From: Mantis religiosa
Lineage: Eukaryota > Arthropoda > Insecta > Mantodea > Mantidae
Reading direction: 5' to 3'
NCBI GenBank assembly: GCA_030765055.1
Contig: CM060958.1
Span: forward strand, 107,411,127 to 107,475,126
DNA length: 64,000 bases
Under the pieces are notes generated by a model that did no database searches, had not been told where the DNA came from, and was given only the letters and a program-made list of their open reading frames with translations. Positions 32,314 through 47,390 of this stretch are shown here, in pieces. The position numbers and the translations under genes were made by a program. Each line of letters starts with the position of its first letter. Within the stretch, counting starts at the first letter, position 1.

Positions 32314-33834
32314 CAATAAAACCTCGTTAATCCAGTCCAATTGGGGCTTAATGTTGTCCAGATTATCAAAAGTCCAGATTAAGTGAGGTGAACTCCACAC
32401 AGAAAAATTGTGAATGAAATTAGGGTATGCACTGTATAATTTTATTAGAACATAAGATACAATAGGCCCACCTCATTTTAATTACACATTCTTTATTTTT
32501 TGGTTTGAAGAAACTATCAATTTTCTTTTGTGGTTTATCACACATCTCATTTACAGTGAGAACATGATGACTCCTCATATTATGGTAGTATGCGGAAATC
32601 TGTTCGTCATCAGTTTTCTTGACAAAGTATATTACATAATTCAGATGCTCTTTAATCTCACTTCATTTCACTTTTGACTTTCTGAAATCCACATTCTCAG
32701 CTTCAGATTCACTACTAGTGTCCTTTGCATTGCTTACACTTTCTTCATTAGTCATGATATTGTGAAGACCTGACCATGGATGTTAATGGATAATGATACC
32801 ACATGGCCAGACCTTGCACGGAGAATAGCTCAGACGGGACTTCATGCTTTGCGGAGAGGTTGGGATTTTCTCTTGGTACATTTGTACAAAAGGTTGGGTA
32901 ACACTAACTAAAACTACAATTAACGTAATAAGAATATGTACTAAACTAAATAATAACAAAGATGGTCCCTTAGAACACATACCTTACACAGATGGGGCAT
33001 TATGCCCGGCACGGCCAAAGACCGGCACACAAAGACAAAGATATTCACACACTAGACTCTCATGCCGCCAGAGGGGGATGGAGTGGGGGAGTTATGTCAC
33101 ACATACCACTGCAGTCAAATGAACTTCTATTTGTGTTAATCAAAACAGTCACTTGTGACAATATGATAGCCTGAATCATTTTCATCTCGGTTAAGCCAGT
33201 GTTTGATCTTTTCTACTTTGACAGCTTTCTTGTCGTTCACAGCCAGTGTTTGGTGAAAGTCATTTAATTCGGATGCATTTGTGTCTAATTCAACACAGTC
33301 ATACAAAAATTTCTTCCACGTATTAGTCAATGTAGAATTTGAAATGCACTTGCAAAATTGAAAATCATGGATCTGAAATCAGACACACATACATTCTACA
33401 CATACACATGTAAGAGTGGCACCATTTTCAAGCCTTCGATAATTTTCAGTTTCTCATGTATTATAAGTGATTTATGCTTGCATTTCCCCTATGACGTAGG
33501 TTTACTAATCAACATTGTGCAATCAGTTTGTTTTTTTAGTTTAATGACTGAGAAAGGCAAATGTTAAGTTAACCCTTGTGACAAGAGTTGCAAGCCCTAT
33601 CGCAGGTACAGCAAGGGTGTGGGAAGGAGGGCAGCCTAATGTACTATTGTCACTAACATATTCCTGGTATTCCTAAGAAATTCCTATTGTACAGTCTATG
33701 CGAAAATAAAATGGACGATTTCCATAAGTTTGTCTTAGTGCATTAGATACTATAATTTAAGTTGGAAGTTTGGAGATTATTTTTAAGGATGCAAAATCTG
33801 GTTTAAAGGGGTCCAGATTAACAAGGTTTTACTG
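32314..33834 (-). mobile_element. Tigger/pogo-like DNA transposon, decayed
   Basis: Inverted ends caataaaacctcgttaatcc and, in reverse complement, cagtaaaaccttgttaatct, flanked by TA (32312-32313, 33835-33836). Such ends are typical of pogo/Tigger elements. The internal minus-strand frame 33330-33136 gives 'TNTWKKFLYDCVE' and 'HWLNRDENDSGYHIVTSD', matching the C-terminal region of CENP-B/Tigger-type transposases. The rest of the transposase is lost or unreadable. Confidence 0.85.
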
Positions 33835-33836
33835 TA

Positions 33837-34232
33837 TATTCCTATGGTACCTCCTGGAAGTTTAAGATCTTTATGTTAACCACAGTGTTTTAGGATCTTT
33901 TTATTTTCTCCATGTTCAAGTAAGTGGAAATTACCACCACTTTTATCAAAATGTTACTTCCCAAAGCCCCTTCATTATTCAATAACTGCAAAGAAATGGA
34001 CAAAATGTCTTCATTTAACATGTACAATGCTTTGGAGCAGATTATTAATAGTACCTTTGGGATAAATGGCTCTGGTTCTATTCCTAATGCAGAATAAACA
34101 TTACTGAACAGCAGGAGCAAATTTAGCTTCTTGGGACCGCTAGGTAAAGAAGAATATTTCCAATTAAATATATTTATTTCAAAATCAATGTATCCCAAAT
34201 AATCCACAATAAAGAGGATGATGATAAACACA
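33837..34232. other. UBE2O intron, nothing convincing
   Basis: A 113-codon minus-strand frame (34231-33890) has no family resemblance I recognise and biased composition; I do not call it a gene. Confidence 0.45.
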
Positions 34233-34385
34233 GCATATTGATTTAGTTAATTGATGGAAATTAATCACTTCATCACTTCACGGCATGTTGGCCATGGTAG
34301 CTCAATGGGTTAGAGCGACTGGACGGAAACCAGGAAATCCGTGGTTCAAATCCCGGCCATGGCATTGAATTTTTCATGTTGACTC
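34233..34385 (+). repeat. Family C repeat, internally deleted
   Basis: 'ttagttaattgatggaaatt' is followed after a short stretch by the tRNA-like block 'ggccatggtagctcaatggg', B box 'ggttcaaatcccgg' and 'cattgaatttttcatg'. The middle part seen at 16283 is missing. Confidence 0.7.
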
Positions 34386-34390
34386 TATCA

Positions 34391-35369
34391 AAAACAGCAT
34401 ATTGATCTTGCCGAAATACTGATTCTGCATTATTGCTGCATGCAATATGGTAAGCAAACCTCTGATCCTCAACCTGCCTACAGTCCTTGAGGTTGCATTG
34501 TTCAGTAGGCCCTATATTCCACTTAAGGAAATACAGGAATTCATTCATTCATTCAATATGGTAAGCACCTGATTCAGATTCGGTAAACCACTCACAACAG
34601 TATTTTCATCCCATTGTGCCACATTATTACTCTTGTGTATTTGAACTCAGATTAAGAGGGCTGCATATTTTGTATTATTTATTTATTTTTATACATTTTC
34701 TCAGTGTCCTCTTCTTTTAGTGTCTTATTTTCCTGAATTTTTTATATTGAGAACCACTTTTCTATCATTTTATTGAATATTAAAATACAAATCACATACT
34801 CATTAATAAACAACTGCACTTATTGCTGTTGTAAATTAATTGTACTGCAAGCTGCTGGTGATATTTTTAAATAATTACTTCTTTATATATTTGTTTGATA
34901 TTTGGACCGAGATGGGTTGCCAGTTTATAATATTTTATATATTTAATTTTGTATTTAATGATTTTGTTTCAGGTTGTGCTGTATTGTGATTACTTTAGAA
35001 TATATAACAGTTTAATAAAGAATTTTAACTTCCATTTCCCAGCTTCACTTCACTCGACAAACATAAAACTTTATCTCGGAGACGTGGTCTCAGATCAGTG
35101 TATTTTATTTCTTCTAAATTATTGAAATAATACTTAAATTACTTTTAAGATTAATTATTTACTTCACCAACACAAATTATAAATGAAAACAGTACAATTA
35201 TTCACAACTACATCCGACCATGTCGTAGATACCAAATGTCTCTCTCTTTACTGTCACCCAGATGTTGAATCAGTCTCCCTTGGTAACCATTCTCTATCCA
35301 TTATACATTAATCCCTTGTCGCCAACTGTATATCTCTTGTCTTTCTTCCAACCACAGCTACACTTTCAC
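34391..35369. other. UBE2O intron, nothing recognised
   Basis: AT-rich, no supported feature. Confidence 0.5.
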
Positions 35370-35606
35370 ACAATATAGTTAGACCACTTGGTTCTCACCA
35401 AGGCAGCCCGGGTTCGATCCCACGCAACCTTAAAGTGAGATTTATGGTGGACAACACAGTGTTGCAGTGGGTTTTCTCTGGGTCCTCCGGTTCCCCCCCC
35501 CCAATCTTATTCCTCTGGTGCTCCATCTTCATCTCATGTGTCATCAGTGTCACTGTCTGCGATGCCGTATGTAGTAAAAGCGGGCATTAAACACTACGCA
35601 ATTTCA
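35370..35606 (+). repeat. tRNA-derived SINE, family B, 5' truncated
   Basis: Starts in 'gttagaccacttggttctca', B box 'gggttcgatccc', body 'gtgagatttatggtggacaa', end 'gggcattaaacactacgc'. It lacks the first 20 bases of the family and contains a C-run (about 35491-35501). Confidence 0.85.
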
Positions 35607-35610
35607 TTTC

Positions 35611-36235
35611 ACATATAATATACAAACCTTTTAACTTTTATATATATATTTCTAACAACACAAAATCCACCAACAGCATTTGGTCTGGAGCCAAACATAA
35701 ATGGCTTTAGTTTTCTTTTAAGCCTGAATGGGCAGTGTTAAATGTTCACACTAGCTATTATAAAAGCATCTTTGACAACATGGCTTATGATTTTGAGCAG
35801 TTTTGGTAGATGCAAAGTATAAAACACTTGAATTCTTCTGCAGAAATCAGAAAGGGGCATCATTGCCACACTATGTGAATTTTTCTGAAAATAGACAGCT
35901 GTCTTACTTTGAAATTTGCTATTTATTAGAATTGTAATTGGACTACTGAAGATCTAAGAAGGGATTGACTTAAGTGCCATAATTGCTTACACTAATCAAA
36001 GGCACATTGTGAGGGAGACATTCTTTACATTCAGTTGAAATACTAAATGGAACATAAAAACTTGTGTTCACCTTGGTGAATTAATGCTGTAAATATATTA
36101 CTGAAAATATTTATATGATTGTACAGAGATAATTAATGCTTGCTCTGTCCTAATAGATTGTGCATTGAAATCCAGAATACTTTTCAGTTAATCTTGTCCT
36201 TTTCTAATAATCACAAAATACAGCTTGATTAACAT
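35611..36235. other. UBE2O intron, nothing recognised
   Basis: No supported feature. Confidence 0.5.
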
Positions 36236-36342
36236 GAGGTGGCAGCTAGCTGTGCAATTGAAGAGGGGCAGTTGGGAGAGTGGGGGTAGGTCTGGCAGCC
36301 ACATGCATTCAAGAGAGAGGAGAAATTGCATGCATCTTACCT

Positions 36343-38020
36343 TCAGGCTGGTATGCGCAATAGAAGTAACACTAGGAGATGATCCAGCTGCAGGCTGAGG
36401 AGTTTTTTCTTTAGGAAAATTCCCCCTTCATCTTCACTAGAAAACTCGGATGACTCACTGCTTTCATTGCTGTCATCTTCTAAATGAATGATGATTTCCT
36501 GTCCTCCATCCAGCAAGCCTTTATTGCACATGAATTCATGTTCAATCTGAATGAGTACTGACATCTTTTTCTGCCAATCTTCCGCAGAAATGGCAGCAAA
36601 CTTCTCGTCAGCTAACTTAATGACGTCATCCATTTTGAGCGTGACATTTCTTTCTGTAATCCAGTTCTTTACTGTAGCCTAAATGAGTTCAATTGGGTTT
36701 AGCTCAAGATGATAAGTTGGAAGGCATAAAACTGTGTGGTTATGTTCCTGAAGAAAACTGTCTATTTTGTACTTGGGGATTTTGGGTTTGAGAGGGATGA
36801 TCATATTATAAATGTCAGGTTTGTACAAGGAGGAGAAATCATTGTTTGTGAATTGTTCCATGGAGAGGTTTTATTTCAGCCACGAAATCATTGTAACTCT
36901 TCTGGAACTTGCAGTGGATGCCTTATTAAGGATCACATTGTGTGGTAAGGTGCAGTGTCAATTATGTGTGTGAAATGTGTAGTGTTTAACGCCCGCTTTT
37001 ACTACATACGGCACCGCAGACGATGACACTGATGATACATGAGATGAAGATGGAGCACTGGTGGAATGAGATGGCGGGGAAAACCAGAGATCCCGGAGAA
37101 AACTCGCGCCAGCGCCGTGTTGTCCACCACAAATCTCACTTTGCGGTCGCCTGGGATCGAACCCGGCCCGCCTTAGTGAGAGCCAAGCGGTCTAACCACT
37201 GAGCCACGGCGCGGCCTGCATTGTCAATTACCAATACAGAATTTTCGGGAAGATTAGGGATCAGTCTTTCTTTTATCCACTTATAATTCATGTAGTTCAT
37301 GTCATCGTGGTAGTCACCAGTTTTCTGCTGGGACTTCAACTGAATATATGCGTTAGGAATAAAAGCTTACTCATCACCAGCATGCACAATGATAAGAAGC
37401 TGACCTTTTGATACTGGTGCTAAGAGGCCATAGAAACTGTCATCACTCCAAGCATATGGAGTAGTGTGAGATGAATGGATATATGTCCCGTCCATATATA
37501 TTATGGGATGGCCCTCGCTTCTATATTGCTTAGTTCTGATCTCATGGCGCTCCATTAAAATTTTTCTGTTCTTTTTTTGTCCGTTTCCATGTGAAACCCA
37601 GCTTTAGGAGTATTTTTCTTAATGTGGATACGCTCCCTTCAGAGTTTATTGAATCCTTTAATTTGGCATGCACCTTCTTCAGTGTCGATCTTTGTGAATT
37701 ATATAGAATTCGTTCGCAGTTCGGCGCACTACTGCTTCATTAAAAGTATCCAAATTGGCTTGATAAGATTTCTTTGGTCTCCTTTTATGTGGTGTGGAGA
37801 ATGAAGTTGAAGTATCATGATCAATATCTTTCGTTTCCTTAATAGTTCTCCTTAAACTTTTTTTGGAAACACCTGTTGCCTTAGCCACACTCTTCCCAAT
37901 GTTTTTGATGCTAAGGGTTACTAAGCCAGCTTCTGCATATCTTTTCATGTACTTATAAACATTACTGACAACTTCCCTGGTTTGGGAGTGCAACACTTTA
38001 CCTTGAAGTTTGCTGTCCAT
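36343..38020 (-). pseudogene. IS630/Tc1-like transposase, broken
   Basis: Order on the minus strand: N-terminal DNA-binding part 38020-37679 ('SQTREVVSNVYKYMKRYAE', 'SVAKATGVSKKSLRRTIKE'); first acidic block 37555-37367 ('IIYMDGTYIHSSHTTPYAW', 'LLIIVHAGDE'); 'KKTGDYH'-like and 'WIKERLIPNLPENSVLVIDNA' (to 37230), where the SINE interrupts; third block 36861-36679 ('YHLELNPIELI'); and a C-terminal acidic tail 36633-36343 ('ISAEDWQKKMSVLIQIEHEF', 'EDDSNESSESSEFSSEDE'). Two aspartate blocks and the LNPIEL block of a DDE enzyme are recognisable; frameshifts and the SINE make it inactive. Confidence 0.85.
36965..37216 (-). repeat. tRNA-derived SINE, family B
   Basis: Full-length minus-strand copy; plus-strand text shows inverted B box 'gggatcgaaccc' and ends 'gagccacggcgcggcc'. 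The target duplication tgcagtgtcaatta / tgcattgtcaatta (36951-36964, 37217-37230) has one mismatch. Inserted in a transposase. Confidence 0.92.
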
Positions 38021-38324
38021 GTTTTAAAATATTAAAGTCTGCAGTAAAAGAAAATACACTTAACGCAGGCATGTGCGCGCACGCACTTTCAAGTATGCTG
38101 AAAACAACTCAGAACGAGAACTACTATTTACTGTACATATATTAAAGTACACTATCACATACATATAAAACTATAAATCACATGAACCCGAGCCTTAAAA
38201 AATTCATAAGATGCACGTGCAACCTCAACAACTTCACAAGTGTAACTGACCCCCACTCTTACTACCAGTAGGTGTCGGACAGGGTGAGTGACTGCGCAAA
38301 TTTTCTCAGCCGCCACGTCTGAAT

Positions 38325-38591
38325 AAACATAGTATAATTAAAATAAATAATTTTAAGCATTTGCCTTCATTATCTCCATAGTTGCCTAATCCTCACTCTT
38401 GAATTTATTTCTATAAATAAATAAAACAAAAGTTTAAATTTAATTTTTAATCAAAGCAATAAATATAATCCTATAGATACAGTAATGGTAACAAAATTAA
38501 TACCCAACACTGTAGATAAAATTTTTAGCACTGATGAAATAATTTATTCCATTTCAATATCAGATTGCAAATTGAAAGATGAGAATACAAC
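38325..38591. other. UBE2O intron, nothing recognised
   Basis: AT-rich, no supported feature. Confidence 0.45.
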
Positions 38592-38855
38592 AAGGCTGTG
38601 CCATGGCCGAGCAGTTAGGCCACTTTACTCTCACCAAGGTGGCCCGGGTTCAATCCCTGGCGACCACATGTGATATTTGTGGTGGCCACCATTGCTCCAT
38701 TATCATCTTTCCTTTAATTCATTTTGTCGACATCCTGTCATTTACTTCTCAGTCTTATACAAGGCATCAGGCTTTTCACCCATCCTTGGTTCTCTATGTG
38801 ATCCAGAGTTTCTGTTCCTCAACCTGACACCTAATGGAATGAGGGATAGAGGAAG
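38592..38855 (+). repeat. tRNA-derived SINE, family B-related
   Basis: Head 'gccatggccgagcagttagg' with B box 'gggttcaatccc' and 'gtgatatttgtggtggccac', then a body different from family B, ending in 'ggaagaagaag'. The short sequence agaatacaa occurs on both sides (about 38582 and 38854), a possible duplication. Confidence 0.7.
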
Positions 38856-38859
38856 AAGA

Positions 38860-40002
38860 AGAATACAAATTGAAAACCAGCATTAGAGAATTTGTAATTC
38901 AATTGAAGTCCCCTTTCAAGTTTCTCTTTGTAGTTTTTCTTTTCTTAAGTGAGTATATTTCTCTTCTGTCCAAACAAGTCATTATAGCTTGCCTTTGAGG
39001 CTTCCACTGATGTAAGTACTTTTTTAGTGACTAACCAACCTTTTAATTGTGTTCAACCTTTTCCTGACCCCTGACTTCGGTGCTTTAAAAAATTTGAAGT
39101 GTGTTTCCTTGACTTCACTTCAGTGGACATATGCTTATTATGTGTTTCAAATGGGAAGAGTTCTCGCCTGTAATGAGTCAGATGCATTAGAGCCTTCACC
39201 GTTGCCACCTCGTTATCCCCACTCTTTTTATATTTCCCTCTCTCTCGCACACTTGTGAGTTGTCTTGGCACTAGATGTAAGGGAGCGTAAACTGAATTTT
39301 CCAAAGCTTTATAATAATGCAGTTGTTGAAATCACAATCACAACATGGATATTTGTATACTATGCACATGTTTTAAATATATATTTTAAAAATAATTATA
39401 GTTTATGAATTACTTATTTTTCTAATCCAACGAAACTGCCAGCAGTGCATCCATATAGCTGTGAATGTTACATTAAGAGATAATTTGTTATTGTCATTAT
39501 CTTCATTGTCCGAGTATTGCAAATTTATGATAATAGGCTTCAAAATCTCATTATGTGCTATTTTTTTTCTAAAAGTTGTCTTGTAGTTGCATGTCTCATG
39601 CAGTTTTCCCAGTCTTATTGTGTTCCCTGTAAATTTCTTCCTGAATAATTTGTTCAACATCAGTCAGTTTAAAAGTAATAGTTCTGTTTGTAACATACTT
39701 TGAACCCACGTTAACTCAATTGGATTGAATAAAAAATACTGGCAGTGGTAAGGGGGAAGGTAGATCATGTCTCATTTCAATTGCAAACTGATCAAGCTGA
39801 TACACTTTTTCATTGTTCTTAAATGGAAGAACAACTGAATAATACTGCCTTGAACTCTCAAGAGTAAACAGAGATTACGAATGATTCATAATCAAAGATA
39901 TGTGACCAGACCCATTCTGCCAGGCCAGGAGGAAGTTTAAGGTTTTCTGTCATTTGAATTTAATAAACACCTTCGCTTATTCAAAGTAATTCTTTAATCA
40001 TA
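38860..40002. other. UBE2O intron, nothing recognised
   Basis: Short minus-strand frames here have no recognisable family. Confidence 0.45.
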
Positions 40003-40480
40003 TAAATAATAATAATAATAATAATAATTTATTTAACCATTTGGCATACAATGCAATAGGTTTCGTCAGCAGGTCATTAAAATGAATCTACATTTAAGTA
40101 CTCTTGTAGTGTATAAAAATTAAGTAATTTAATGCTACTTTTAACTCTAGTTTTAAAAGAATCTGCATTTATAATTTGTCTTAGATTTTAAGGTAATTTA
40201 TTGTATAATTTCACTCCAAGGTACAGATGAGAATCCAGAGATTTCTTTAGGCGAAATTTAGGAGGTACCATATTATTTCTACCCCTAGTATCATGAGCAT
40301 GTATATCAGAAAAAAGTGCCTCATCTGTCTTTTGAAGATGAATGAAGTTCAAACATGCAAATACATACAGAGATGCTACAGTTAAAATACCAAATTCTTT
40401 AAAGATAGGTCCACAATGTTGGCGAGAATCACAATTTTTTATTATTCTAAGAGCCTTCTTCTGGAGCAAAAATACATGGT
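40003..40480 (-). pseudogene. CR1/L2-like LINE, 3' end
   Basis: The minus-strand frame 40469-40188 reads 'LQKKALRIIKNCDSRQHCGP', 'LYVFACLNFIHLQK', 'HDTRGRNNMVPPKFRLKKS' and 'LGVKLYNKLP', the usual C-terminal end of CR1/L2-type ORF2. A (AAT)n tract at 40003-40030 forms the 3' tail in this orientation. 5' truncated. Confidence 0.75.
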
Positions 40481-40484
40481 TGGC

Positions 40485-41084
40485 TTCTCACATCATGTCA
40501 AATTTTACATTTCAATTCTGAGTAATTACAAATATACATACACGCATACATGCCAAACAATAATGCTATTCATTACAATGCTATGTGGTTTATTTATTTG
40601 TATTAGGAAAGCTTTGAGCTAAAAATATGGGGTTCTTACGGTCATGTAAAATACATAACTCTACCTTCCACATGGATCAGTTTTGGCAAAACCTGAATGT
40701 TTGTCTTAGCGAGAATAGTATTTATTAGAGATTGATTAGGTTGGCGGTTGTCACATACCACTTAAGGGGAATGCAATATGGCAACACCGCAATACTCCAA
40801 TTGGTTGCTGCCCTAGTAGTGCTCAAGGACAAATATCATACCATTTGAAACAGATAATAGTTATTTTCAATCCTAAATAATGATTTACAAGCACCAGAGC
40901 ATTAAGTACCTAATTTTGTTCTCGCAAAAGTTGTGTAATGTTGTGTAACCAGGTTTAATTTACAACCCTTGATCATGGTATGTAAAAGTTTCAAGTGCTT
41001 TAACATTGTAGCATGCCCACTTAGTTTAATCACTGCTTTATATAGAGATTCCAGCACCCTAAGCTGTCAAAATGTTTTTTATAG
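40485..41084. other. UBE2O intron, nothing recognised
   Basis: Ends in 'atgttttttatag', the acceptor of the next exon. Confidence 0.5.
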
Positions 41085-41191
41085 GTTACTAAAACGATTG
41101 GAGACTTGGTTGGAGATTTCAGAGAGATATAACTCAGCACACCCAGTAACCCCTACTACACCTACTAGTTTTCGAGAAATACATGGTGAAG
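41085..41191 (+). CDS. UBE2O: UBE2O exon: region after the UBC core
   Basis: 107 bases, phase 2 in and phase 1 out. It completes a Lys and reads 'LLKRLETWLEISERYNSAHP', 'TPTTPTSFREIHGE'. The 'RLETWLE' helix matches the end of the UBE2O conjugating domain ('WL' after the last helix); the Thr/Pro-rich part starts the variable linker. Acceptor AG at 41083-41084, donor GTATGT at 41192. Confidence 0.9.
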
Positions 41192-42650
41192 GTATGTACA
41201 TATTTTTATTTAAACTTCATAATATATTATTTAACTTTTGTAATCTTTCATACTTTTACAAAGTGTACTGAGAAAACTAATGCAGAAAAAAGGTAGCCAA
41301 GCTGGCTTATTTCCATTCTTTAAGAGCAACATCATTCTGATCTACTGATTTCATGGATTCTTTGTTTTAATTTTCCTTTTAATGAAATTGAAATTAAATT
41401 GTACAAATATTGGAACTCTACTGTAGAAACAAATGTGTACAGGGATAAGAGATTCTCATCTTTTATAAATATTTAGGGCAGAGTTATCATTCCATTCAAG
41501 TGATTGCTTACCTTTAAATTAGTAAAGTCTTAATTCAGTAACTTGGTTTTAGAGTGAATATATGTGGGTGTGTGCATGCGTGCGTGCTTTGATTGAACAG
41601 AATCATATTTGCAGATGTTTGAATTCATAGTTTATGCCAAACATTTTGGTTTCCATACAGGAAACCCTGTATTCTGCTCCGAGAATATTACAAGTAATAA
41701 GAAAGCTCAAAATACAGCTGTTTTGCATAACAGAAGTTCATATATTTCTTTACATGGGATAGACTTATATCCGTGTTTAATACATACAGACATCAAATGA
41801 TGGTTTGATTCTTTTAAATCTTCTGAAGAGTAATGATAATCCTAGTATTTACTATTGAGAGCTTTGTTATGACAAAATTACCTGTTGGATAAGATTATAT
41901 ATACATTTTGCCAAAACATGACAAATTTCAAAGGGAACTGCTCTTTGCCACTGGGTAGTAACCATTAGCCAACAAAAGGCAAATCTCATAAACAAGACAA
42001 GAGACAGTCTTGTGGTTCCTTTATTTCCTGCAGATACATACGTTGTAAACTCAAACCTCAGAGTAACATTGCCCTTGATAGAGGAGTGGAATGCAGGTGT
42101 AATGTTTTGGAAAAAACTATATTTACAAAAGGAAAGACAAACAGTTTCATTTTAGCATGACCATCTGAATATGAGATACAGCAATATCCATGAAAACTTG
42201 TACAAAGAGTTATAAAAAGTAGCCAGAATGAATTTGTTGCAGTTCAGGAGTTTGATCTCAGCAGTGAGAGGAGAAGGTTGCAGAATGGATAAAATATGAA
42301 GTAACTAGAGAGAAACTGAGGTATACAGAATAGGAGGAAGTTTCAGAAGGAGAAATTAAGAATCAATGGGGTTGCAAATCTGGATAACGGTTACAATAGT
42401 AACGAGTGGAGTAGAACTTAAAACTGAGTTAAATAAATTGATAAGGCAAAGGATATTGGAAAAAATAGGGAAGTAGTTAACTAAAAATTATATAGCAACA
42501 CAACTGAAGGAGAGGAGAAATTGACTAGCTATTGATATGTTGCCATAGAAATCTTGAGATAATAATAAATATGTGAAGTGGGGTAGCAGAGGAATAACTT
42601 TATTTTTGGAGCTAGCAGAGACTATAACAGATTTTATTTCTAGGAAGATT
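41192..42650. other. UBE2O intron, nothing recognised
   Basis: AT-rich intron without recognised elements. Confidence 0.5.
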
Positions 42651-42740
42651 TCTAGGAAGATTCTTTACGTTAGTTCAATAGACCACTCACTGATTGGCAC
42701 ATCAAAATTTAGAATATGTGGAATGTTTTTAATAATAAAA

Positions 42741-44984
<2,244 letters not shown>

Positions 44985-45245
44985 GAAAAAAATGTATTAT
45001 TAAAAATATTCCACATACTCTAAATTTTGATGTGCCATCAGTGAGTGGCCTACTGAACTAATGTAAAGAATCTTCCTAGAGAGGGAGCCAATTAAAAGAG
45101 ATCCAGACAACAACCAACTGTGATGAGTCGCTAATCAGCTGATGATGAGACTGCAACAGTCTCGAAAATGTTATTTATTTTTTAAAGGACGTGAGTGAAG
45201 TTAAGGGTTTTAAAAGGTATGACTCAGTTTTAGTCTTTATACATC

Positions 45246-45504
45246 GTATTGCAGAGGGCTTTCCATACCTTCACTCAAGGACAAAGCCTCGCATGATAGG
45301 TTATACTTCTAACTTAATGTCCTTCCAAACCTGTTAAGACCACAGAGATCCCAACTCTAAAGTCTGTATATACTCAAAAGAAATAAAGTGTCCCATCATT
45401 GTAATTGAAAGTATTACTGTTTTTGGTATAGCTGTCATTTGATATGAGAAGACTTTTTGCCATAATTATCAGCAAACTGATTTTAGAAATTAATTTAATT
45501 TGCA
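45246..45504. other. UBE2O intron, nothing recognised
   Basis: No supported feature. Confidence 0.4.
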
Positions 45505-46086
45505 TTTACTTAAGATGAGTCAGTACTAGTAACACTAACATCAGCTATCTCTGTTAACATGTTTCAGGAACGTGTGTTCCTGTCTTCAGAAAGTGTCTGA
45601 CTGTCCTGTGTCGTTTTTGCTGTTTTAGTTGTCTATAATGGCAGCATCATGTGACGGTGAAATGTACTTCCAGTGGGTACTTAGTGGTGGTAAATCAAAA
45701 TTTATTAATGTTCGTTTCTTTGGGGGAAGATTCATACAGGACTCCATACTCAACTTACAAGACTGCTCAATAAAATTCACAATGGAAGTGGAAGAAGGCA
45801 TATTATCCTTCTTAGATCTAAAAATAATCAAGGAACAAGAAAATATAACCTCTGGTAGTTACAGGAAACCTTCACATTCAGATAATTGCATAAAGGACAA
45901 CAGTTTCAATCCCCTAACACACAAACATGCAGTACTAAACAGCTTAACACACAGATTGGTGTACACTTCCCTAAACAAACTAGAGTATCTTTGGGAATAT
46001 GAGTATATAGTAAAAATAGCCAAAAATAACGGTTTCAACAGAGTAACAATCAACAAAAAAATTACAAAATTTAAACAACAGAAATA

Positions 46087-47390
46087 CGAGGGCTGTTCAA
46101 TAAAGAATGATCACAATTTTTTTTGACAACATACCTTTACTCATCCTCATAATTTTGATGGTCCTTCTCAAAATAGCCACCCCTGAATGTGATGTACTTG
46201 TCCCAACGTTTCTGCCAGTCTTCAAAGACATGCTGGAAACCATTTTTGAGAGATCCTTCAAAATTGCCTCTGCAGCCTTCACCAGTGCTTCTGATGATGG
46301 ATAATGGCTTCCACAAAGGCATTTCTTCAAGTTAGGGAATAGCAAAAAGCCACATGGAGCTAAATCCGGAATAATGGGAGGGTGAAGGATGCACTTCACG
46401 TTGATTTTTGCAAGATATTCAGCAACAACATTGGCAATATGCGGCCGCGCATTATTGTGGTGCAGCATCCAGCCTGCTTCATAGAAATGTGGTCTTTTGC
46501 AACTGATTGGACTTGCAATGTTTTCAGGACATCCCTGTAGTATTGTCCAGTTACTGATGTGTGTACAGGTACAACATGCTGATTAACCATGCCATGAATA
46601 TCAAAGAATGAGATGACCATAACTTTCCCAGCAGAAGCAACCACTTCTGCTTTTTGGGGGGTTGGTGAAGGAGATTTCCACACTGAGCTTTGCGTTTGTT
46701 CTCAGGAACAAAATGATGTAGCCAAGTTTCATCAGCAGTGATTACGTTTGAAAGAAACTCTGGATCTTCCTCTAACATCAACTTTAACTGCATGCAGACC
46801 TGTATGGGAATGTCCTTTTGCTCGGGAATCAACAGTCTTGGAACCCTTCGTGCACAAACACGTCTGATGTGTAATGTTTCTGTCACCAACGTGTGGGTGG
46901 CACCCAATGAAGTGTTCAGTATTTCAGAAAGTGATCTTAAGGTAATTCGTCGATCCTCTCTCACAATGGCAGCAGCAGTGTTGATGTTTTCTTCCGTAAG
47001 AGCAGTAACTGGAGCACCGGGTCCACCTTCCTTTGAAATTGATTGTGCCCTCTTTAAACATTTTAAACTACCTTCGAGCTGTGCTGTAGGGAAGAACAGA
47101 CTCTCCGTAGGCCTCCTGTAATATTGTATAGGTCTCAACTGAAGATTTGTTGAGACAAAAGCAGAATTTCAAAGCCGCATATTATTCCTTGCTCCATTGC
47201 AGCGGTAGGTGATACTGAACATATCTGAACTTGCCTGGTTCTCACAGGTGGGAACCAGGAGTACCAACAGTGAAACTACTACGGCATGTTTGTTTCACAT
47301 TAAGCTAACAGAATATAATAAGATTGAATTTTAGTGCGAAAAATTATGACCGTAAAGCAATTATGATCATTCTTTATTGAACAATCCTCG
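46087..47390 (-). mobile_element. mariner-like transposon, dead
   Basis: 1304 bp with inverted ends ttcaataaagaatgatca and TA duplications (46085-46086, 47391-47392), inserted in a PLE. Minus-strand translation in several frames gives 'LTEENINTAAAIVREDRRI', 'VITADETWLHHFVPENKR', 'ASAGKVMVISFFDIHGMVNQ', 'LHHNNARPH' and 'PDLAPCGFLLF'. The second catalytic Asp is Asn and the third is Gly. The subfamily matches the 14.6-kb copy. Confidence 0.92.
46097..47138 (-). pseudogene. mariner transposase of the 46-kb element
   Basis: Three overlapping minus-strand frames (47138-46551, 46683-46396, 46468-46097) cover most of a mariner transposase in the expected order, with frameshifts near 46670 and 46460. 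Two of three catalytic acids are replaced, so it has been inactive for some time. Confidence 0.85.

Larger units (their letters stand above)
36236..38322 (-). mobile_element. IS630/Tc1-like DNA transposon, split by a SINE
   Basis: Edges gaggtggcagct and, in reverse complement, gacgtggcggct are weak inverted repeats; exact ends and target duplication are uncertain. Between them lies one minus-strand transposase in pieces, with the family B SINE 36965-37216 inserted in the second acidic block. The N-terminal region resembles that of the element at 5465-6505. Confidence 0.75.

Noticed and set aside
33890..34231. 113-codon minus-strand frame
   Set aside because: No motif, AT-driven hydrophobic composition, no splice or promoter support.
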